Assembly: GCA_009695395.1 (NCBI GenBank)
Contig: SIBB01000096.1
Coordinates: 1 to 9,769, forward strand
Origin: Pedosphaera sp.
Lineage (GTDB): Bacteria > Verrucomicrobiota > Verrucomicrobiia > Limisphaerales > SXTU01
Reading direction: 5' to 3'
Length of the DNA: 9,769 nt
The notes below the pieces were generated by a model. That model searched no databases, was not told the origin of the DNA, and was given only the letters and a program-made list of their open reading frames with translations. Shown one piece after another: positions 5,925-9,769 of this stretch; the first letter of the stretch is position 1, and every line of letters begins with the position of its first letter. Position numbers and translations under genes: made by a program.

Positions 5925-7202
5925 ATGCAAAATCTTCGTTCCCTCCTCTTAGCACTGGCCTTGACCAGCTTGGTTTTCACCGCCGCAGCCGCGGACTCCA
6001 CCCGCTGGTGGCGGGGTAACCTCCACACCCATTCGCTTTGGAGCGATGGCGACGACTTCCCTGAGATGATCGCCGAGCTCTACCAGACCAACGGCTACCA
6101 CTTCCTCGCGTTCACCGAACACAACACGCTCCAGACCTCCAACAAGTGGGTGAACGTGGAAACGCACAAGGGCGCGAAGCAGGCCTTTCCGAAATACTCC
6201 GCTCGATGGCCGAAGGCTTGGGTCGAGTCGCGCACGGTTGGTGACAACCAAACCGAGGTGCGCCTTAAGCTCCTATCCGAGTATCGCGGCAAGTTCGAGC
6301 AGTCTGACCGCTTCCTCATCCTGCAGAGCCAGGAGGTCACGGACCGCTGGAAGACCGCCCCTATCCACATGAACGCGCACAACCTCCGTGAGGCGATCAA
6401 GCCGCTCGGTGGCGACAGTGTCGTGGCAGTCCTCTCCAACAACATCGCGTCCATGCTTGAGCAGCGCCAGCGCACGGGCCAACCGATGTTCACCCACATC
6501 AACCACCCAAACTTCGTCCTCGCCATCACGCCGGAGGAATTGATGCAGGTGCGCGACGCCCGCTTCTTCGAGGTGTTCAACGGACATCCCGGCGTTTTCA
6601 ACAACGGCACCAACCGCACTCCCAGCATGGACCGCCTCTGGGACATCATCCTCACGCGCCGGTTGGCCGAGCTGAAGTTCCCCCTCGTGTATGGCTTGGG
6701 CACGGACGACGGCCATAACTACCACACCAACACCATCGGCAAGAGCAACCCCCTGCGCGGCTGGGTCTGGGTGCGCGCCGCGAAGCTGACGCCGGAGAGC
6801 CTCATCGCCGCGATCGAGGCGGGCGATTTCTACTCCAGCTCCGGCGTGAAGTTGCGCGAACTGCGCCAGAGCGCGAGCGAGATCAGTCTGGAAATCGAGG
6901 CGGAACCGGGCGTCACCTACACCACGCAGTTCATCGGCACCCGTAAGAACTACGACCCGAAGAACGAGCCGCAACGCAACGCCGCTGGCGAGGCACTCCG
7001 TGTCGCGCACACTTACAGCAAGGACATCGGTGCCGTGCTCGCCGAGGTGAAAGGACCGAAGGCCAGCTACCGGACCAAGAGCGATGAGATTTACGTCCGC
7101 GCGAAAATCATCTCCTCCAAGCCACATCCCAACCCGTCGCAAAGGGGCGATGTGGAGACGGCGTGGACCCAGCCAGTCGTGCCGCGCGTGGGTGGCAAGT
7201 AG
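5925..7202 (+). CDS. Secreted PHP-domain metal-dependent phosphoesterase-like protein
   Basis: Encodes 425 aa from ATG 5925. The frame is open upstream through the ferredoxin gene, but the signal peptide fixes this start: MQNLRSLLLALALTSLVF, cleavage near AAA-D (21-24). The mature protein should be periplasmic or exported. The PHP signature is clear: GNLHTHSLWSDGDD at 31-44 (H34, H36, D41), FTEHN at 63-67 (H66), QSQEVTDRW at 135-142 (E137), H148 and H152, HINHPNF at 191-197, FNGHPG at 219-223, and GTDDGHNY at 259-266 (D262, H264). This is the full set of His/Asp/Glu ligands expected for a multinuclear metal site. PHP proteins hydrolyse phosphoesters, but the exported group with this layout has no settled substrate; a secreted phosphodiesterase is a guess. 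The C-terminal part (about 290-425) has a beta-rich look ending in AWTQPVV, usual for this group. Confidence 0.85.
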   Translation: MQNLRSLLLALALTSLVFTAAAADSTRWWRGNLHTHSLWSDGDDFPEMIAELYQTNGYHFLAFTEHNTLQTSNKWVNVETHKGAKQAFPKYSARWPKAWVESRTVGDNQTEVRLKLLSEYRGKFEQSDRFLILQSQEVTDRWKTAPIHMNAHNLREAIKPLGGDSVVAVLSNNIASMLEQRQRTGQPMFTHINHPNFVLAITPEELMQVRDARFFEVFNGHPGVFNNGTNRTPSMDRLWDIILTRRLAELKFPLVYGLGTDDGHNYHTNTIGKSNPLRGWVWVRAAKLTPESLIAAIEAGDFYSSSGVKLRELRQSASEISLEIEAEPGVTYTTQFIGTRKNYDPKNEPQRNAAGEALRVAHTYSKDIGAVLAEVKGPKASYRTKSDEIYVRAKIISSKPHPNPSQRGDVETAWTQPVVPRVGGK

Positions 7203-7230
7203 GCGGGGACAGTGTCCACTCCGGCCCACG

Positions 7231-7262
7231 AAAAAGCCGCGTCCGTTGCCAGACGCGGCTTT
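7231..7262. terminator. Convergent terminator between the PHP and FKBP genes
   Basis: An 11-bp perfect stem (7233-7243 with 7252-7262, core GCCGCGTC) encloses an 8-nt loop between two converging genes. On the minus strand the stem is followed by TTTTT (7235-7231), a good signal for the FKBP gene, whose stop is 20 bases away. On the plus strand the T-run is short (CTTTCG), so it works less surely for the PHP gene. Confidence 0.85.
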
Positions 7263-7282
7263 CGCAAAATTTCAGCGGAGTC

Positions 7283-7984
7283 TTACTGCGCGGCCTTCAC
7301 CTTGAGCAGCTCGATCTCGAAGATGAGCGTCGAGTTCGGGCCGATGTCCTTGCCGGCGCCGCGCTCGCCATAGGCCAGATCGGAGGGGATGTAGAGCTGC
7401 CACTTCGAGCCTTCCTTCATGAGCTGGAGCGCCTCGGTCCAGCCCTTGATGACGCCGTTGACGGGGAACTCCGCCGGCTCGCCGCGCTTGTAGGAGCTGT
7501 CGAACTCCGTGCCGTTGATGAGCGTGCCACGATAGTGCGTGCTCACGGTGTCGGTGGCCTTGGGGGTCTTGCCGGTGCCGTCTTTGATGACCGTGTATTG
7601 CAGGCCGCTGGCGGTGGATTTCACGCCCTCCTTCTTCTTGTTGTCGGCTAGGAACTTCTCGCCCTCGGCCTTGTTCTTGCCGAGGCCTTCCTCACGGGAC
7701 TTGAGCTGCTTGGCCTGCATCTCCTTCTGGAAGTTTTCCATGACCACTTTAACTTCCTCATCCGTGAGCAGTGGCTTGGCCCCAGAGAAAACGTCCTTCA
7801 TCGCGGCGGCGAGGGCATCGGGGTTGATGGGCAGCCCTTCGGATTTCATGCTGCGGCCGATGTTTAGGCCGATGCTGTAGCTGATTTTGTCCTTATCGTC
7901 TTTCAGGGTCATTTTGGTGTCGGCTGCGGTCGCGGTGCAGGCGAGAAGGCTGAGCGCGAGGGCGGCGGTGGTGATGGATTTCAT
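7283..7984 (-). CDS. FKBP-type peptidyl-prolyl cis-trans isomerase, exported (FkpA/Mip-like)
   Basis: Encodes 233 aa from ATG 7984; a longer open frame begins at 8056, but the internal Met starts the signal sequence MKSITTAALALSLLAC. Export is clear, though the type is not: LLAC at 13-16 is a borderline lipobox and ATAAD at 18-22 fits signal peptidase I. Residues 27-118 are the helical, charged FKBP_N domain that gives Mip/FkpA dimers (KISYSIGLNIGRSMKSEG, then Lys/Glu-rich helix). Residues 123-230 form the FKBP_C catalytic domain. Active-site positions match FKBP12: Y151, F161, D162, F173, V178, I179, W182, Y205 and F222, so the isomerase should be active. It speeds proline isomerisation in envelope proteins. 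It sits convergent to the PHP gene with its own terminator, and a GC hairpin lies in its leader. Confidence 0.92.
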   Translation of the reverse strand: MKSITTAALALSLLACTATAADTKMTLKDDKDKISYSIGLNIGRSMKSEGLPINPDALAAAMKDVFSGAKPLLTDEEVKVVMENFQKEMQAKQLKSREEGLGKNKAEGEKFLADNKKKEGVKSTASGLQYTVIKDGTGKTPKATDTVSTHYRGTLINGTEFDSSYKRGEPAEFPVNGVIKGWTEALQLMKEGSKWQLYIPSDLAYGERGAGKDIGPNSTLIFEIELLKVKAAQ

Positions 7985-8282
7985 TGCGTTTTTGTGAGTG
8001 CGCCCGGAACTGACCGGGCGCGAATTCAGCGAAACTAGCAGCGTGATTTCCGCCAAGGCGAGGGAAATTTCCGGCCTCGGGAGACAGACTCCGAACGGAA
8101 GGTCGCGTTCGATTCATTCGTCCTCGGCTGGTGTGATGACGGAGTTGGCGGGAACGAACCTGTGTTCCGCTCGTCGCTACGGCAATTACTCATTATTAGT
8201 CGAATCTCAGTCATGGGAGAGAATTCCGCTTCTGGATTCCGGTTGAAAACTTCGCCGGACACACGAACCATCTCAGAACGCT
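7985..8282. other. Divergent spacer between the FKBP and exonuclease genes
   Basis: This 298-bp spacer separates two diverging genes and should hold both promoters. It contains an 8-bp GC hairpin (8000-8021) in the FKBP leader and an AT-rich patch at about 8185-8205, whose minus strand reads CTAATAATG, a possible -10 element without a good -35. For the exonuclease, TTGAAA (8243-8248) and AACCAT (8266-8271) have 17-bp spacing but a poor -10 and leave almost no leader. I see no gene here; the short open frames lack any recognisable domain. Confidence 0.45.
8000..8021 (-). promoter_or_regulatory. Perfect GC-rich hairpin in the FKBP gene leader
   Basis: GCGCCCGG (8000-8007) pairs perfectly with CCGGGCGC (8014-8021) around a six-base loop. 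Its near edge is 15 bases upstream of the FKBP start codon at 7984, with ACTCACAAAAACGC between. There is no T-run in either direction, so it is not an intrinsic terminator. It could stabilise the mRNA, control access of ribosomes, or be an operator. Function is inferred from position only. Confidence 0.5.
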
Positions 8283-8996
8283 ATGGCAACCCTCGTCTTC
8301 GATATCGAAACCTCGCGCCTGCCTGTCGAGATGTTCGACGAGGCGCAGCAGGAATACCTCTTCCGCGAGGCGCAGAAACTGCCGGAGGACCAGCAGCCCG
8401 CCAAGCGCGAGGAAATCGCCCGGCTCTTCAGCCTCTGGCCGTTCACCGCGCAAGTGGTCTGCATCGCGATGCTGAACGCGGACACGCAAGGCGGGCAGGT
8501 GCTCTTTCAGGCCGAGGACTTTGAGGAGGAGGCTGAGACGGGGCCGGTGAAGTTCGTGCCGTGCGCGGACGAGCACGAGCTGCTCACCGCTTTTTGGGAT
8601 GCGGCGAAGCATTATCAGCAAGTCGTCACCTTCAACGGGCGCGGCTTCGACGTGCCGTTCCTCTACCTGCGCTCCGCCTTGCTAAACGTCCCCATCACGC
8701 GCAAGGACTGGCTCGGCTACCGCTACGCCACCGCCCCGCATTGCGACCTCGCGGAGCAACTGACCTTCTACAGCGTGAGCGGGCGCGATGGAGCGGCGCG
8801 GAAGTTCAACCTGGATTTCTACTGCAAGGCCTTTGGCATCGAGTCGCCGAAGAGCCACGGCGTCACCGGCAATGACATGCCCCGCATGATGGAGGAAGGC
8901 CGGCACAAGGAAATCGCCGACTACTGTCTCCGCGACGTGCACGCCACCGTGCAGCTCCACAAGATTTGGAAAGAGCGACTGGCGGGCGTCAAGTAG
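8283..8996 (+). CDS. Predicted PolB-like 3'-5' exonuclease (DEDDy, RNase H fold)
   Basis: Encodes 237 aa from ATG 8283. It matches the stand-alone PolB-like predicted exonuclease family (DNA_pol_B_exo2 type). The four DEDDy acidic residues are visible: D7 and E9 in VFDIETS (Exo I), D123 in TFNGRGFDVPFL (Exo II), and D218 in YCLRDVHAT, with the defining Tyr at Y214 (Exo III). Supporting segments are LTFYSVSGRDGAARKFNLDFYCKAFGI and GVTGNDMP. The enzyme should degrade single strands 3' to 5' with two metal ions; DNA repair is a common guess, but the true substrate is unknown. Residues 66-98 hold an acidic, probably flexible insert (AEDFEEEAETG). No polymerase gene is adjacent, so it acts as a separate protein. 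The stop codon abuts the left arm of the 8996-9117 inverted repeat. No SD is visible. Confidence 0.88.
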   Translation: MATLVFDIETSRLPVEMFDEAQQEYLFREAQKLPEDQQPAKREEIARLFSLWPFTAQVVCIAMLNADTQGGQVLFQAEDFEEEAETGPVKFVPCADEHELLTAFWDAAKHYQQVVTFNGRGFDVPFLYLRSALLNVPITRKDWLGYRYATAPHCDLAEQLTFYSVSGRDGAARKFNLDFYCKAFGIESPKSHGVTGNDMPRMMEEGRHKEIADYCLRDVHATVQLHKIWKERLAGVK

Positions 8997-9117
8997 GGGA
9001 ATCCCAAGCTCCAAGTTCCAGAGAAGCTCCAAACCTCAAAGGCGCTTGGCTGGTCAGCGTGGTTCGGCGAAACAACGGCTCCCTTGGAGCATGGGATTTG
9101 AAACTTGGAGCTTCCCC
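8996..9117. repeat. Composite inverted repeat with GCTCCAA units
   Basis: Three nested pairs of arms match: GGGGAA (8996-9001) with 9112-9117, GCTCCAAGTT (9008-9017) with 9102-9111, and GCTCCAA (9026-9032) with 9084-9090, around a 51-nt centre. The left arm has an extra TCCCAA (9002-9007) between the first two matches. CCAAG/GCTCC units recur in both arms. The element fills the spacer between the exonuclease stop and aroE, sharing the last G of the stop codon. Like the 2073-2164 palindrome, it consists of 6-7 bp units in unequally long arms. Confidence 0.75.
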
Positions 9118-9118
9118 G

Positions 9119-9136
9119 ACTTTGAACTTTGAACTT
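9119..9136. repeat. TTTGAAC direct heptamer repeat
   Basis: Two exact TTTGAAC units (9121-9127 and 9128-9134) are flanked by partial copies (AC before, TT after). They follow the composite inverted repeat directly and lie 30 bases before the aroE start. The unit length of 7 equals that of the CGGAAAT array in the helicase gene. Confidence 0.7.
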
Positions 9137-9164
9137 CGCGCCTTAAACTCCTATCCTCTCCCGC

Positions 9165-9769
9165 GTGTCCGAACCGGCTGAACTCCGCGCCAGCACGCGC
9201 TTTTGCGCGGTCTTCGGGCATCCGGTCCGTCACTCCGCCTCCCCCGCTATGCACAACCCCGCGCTCGCCGCGCTGGGCCTCGACTGGCGCTATCTCGCCT
9301 GCGACGTGCATCCCGACCAGTTGCGCGAGGCCATCGCGGGCGCGCAGGCGATGAAGTTCATCGGCCTCAATCTCACCATCCCGCACAAGCTCCTCGCCGT
9401 GGACATCGTGGACGCGCTCGACGAATCCGCGCAGACGTGGGGCGCGGTCAACACCGTGCGCTTCGAGGCAAAGGACGCGTCCGGCGCGTGGCAACCGCTG
9501 GCGAAGTTGAACCCGGATGACATCGGCGAGATGCGATCGCTCGGCTTTAACACGGACGCCGACGCCATCACGCGTTCGCTGCGCGAAGACCTCGGCTTCG
9601 AGCCACGCGGCGCGAGCGTGCTGCTGCTCGGAGCGGGCGGCGCGGGCCGCACTGCGGCGCTCAAGCTCGCGTCCGAAGGCGTCGGCTCGCTCTGGCTCGT
9701 CAATCGCACCGTGAGCAAGGCGGAGGAAGTCGCGGCGGAGATTCGCACGCGCTTTCCGTCCGTGCGCGC
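9165..9769 (+). CDS. aroE: Shikimate dehydrogenase, N-terminal part (cut by window edge)
   Basis: The frame starts at GTG 9165 and runs open for 201 codons off the right edge. A TAA at 9144-9146 in the same frame forces the start into 9147 or later, and no other start precedes the substrate domain, so GTG is well supported. It catalyses NADPH-dependent reduction of 3-dehydroshikimate to shikimate in aromatic amino acid synthesis, in the cytoplasm. Seen: FGHPVRHSASPAMHN at 17-31 with shikimate-binding S24 and S26, NLTIPHK at 69-75 with catalytic K75, GAVNT at 93-97, FNTD at 128-131 with catalytic D131, the NADP-binding loop GAGGAG at 157-162, and NRT at 180-182. An oddity is the long segment between GAVNT and FNTD (98-127), larger than in E. 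coli AroE. No SD is visible, and the spacer upstream is made of repeats. Confidence 0.93.
   Translation, partial: MSEPAELRASTRFCAVFGHPVRHSASPAMHNPALAALGLDWRYLACDVHPDQLREAIAGAQAMKFIGLNLTIPHKLLAVDIVDALDESAQTWGAVNTVRFEAKDASGAWQPLAKLNPDDIGEMRSLGFNTDADAITRSLREDLGFEPRGASVLLLGAGGAGRTAALKLASEGVGSLWLVNRTVSKAEEVAAEIRTRFPSVR

Noticed and set aside
7122..7156. CCACATC ... GATGTGG inverted repeat near the 3' end of the PHP gene, suggesting an inserted repeat (HPNPSQRG)
   Set aside because: The encoded stretch flows into the family-typical AWTQPVV end and HPNP-like segments seem normal in this group; seven-base arms alone are weak evidence.
6273..7229. A 318-codon frame antisense to the PHP gene
   Set aside because: It has a low-complexity composition and no domain, and lies opposite a gene with a full set of PHP ligands.
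1..9769. CRISPR array, prophage, insertion sequence, tRNA/rRNA, or defence cluster
   Set aside because: I saw no regularly spaced repeats with unique spacers, no transposase or integrase motif, no tRNA cloverleaf, and no toxin or nuclease cluster; the exonuclease and helicase are far apart and of housekeeping type.

Overview
The window is GC-rich bacterial chromosomal DNA with ordinary single-copy housekeeping genes separated by intergenic regions full of small palindromes and short-unit tandem repeats. GTG starts, few visible Shine-Dalgarno sequences, secreted PHP and LTxxQ proteins, a GYF/DUF4190 protein and this repeat style together suggest a member of the Verrucomicrobiota (Limisphaerales/Pedosphaera-like). 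That placement is inference from gene style, not from a marker gene.

Left part (1-2000), all on the minus strand: the N-terminal part of a GYF-domain/DUF4190 membrane protein running off the left edge (2-364); a spacer holding a strong rho-independent terminator (605-638); a small secreted LTxxQ (Spy/CpxP-like) protein (663-1025); and a fumarylacetoacetate-hydrolase-family enzyme resembling 2-dehydro-3-deoxy-D-arabinonate dehydratase (1115-1978). A 262-bp divergent spacer follows. It carries a candidate promoter and a large imperfect palindrome built from TAATCC units.

Centre (2241-7202), all on the plus strand: a large Ski2-like DEAD/DEAH helicase with a DUF3516-type C-terminal region (2241-4829), interrupted in frame by a CGGAAAT heptamer array; a SixA-type phosphohistidine phosphatase (4935-5429) overlapping by 4 bp a thioredoxin-like [2Fe-2S] ferredoxin (5426-5797); and a secreted PHP-domain metallophosphoesterase-like protein (5925-7202). 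A bidirectional-looking terminator (7231-7262) separates this block from a convergent FKBP-type prolyl isomerase (7283-7984, minus).

Right part (7985-9769), plus strand: a PolB-like DEDDy 3'-5' exonuclease (8283-8996), a composite inverted/tandem repeat, and the start of a shikimate dehydrogenase gene (aroE) running off the right edge.

The genes do not form one pathway. Apart from the overlapping sixA/ferredoxin pair they look like independent units. I see no phage, transposase, CRISPR, defence or biosynthetic cluster. The most unusual material is the repeats: at least four loci with 6-7 bp units, two of them palindromes whose arms do not match in length, one a degraded half-copy, and one inside the helicase coding sequence, where unit loss or gain would change the reading frame.
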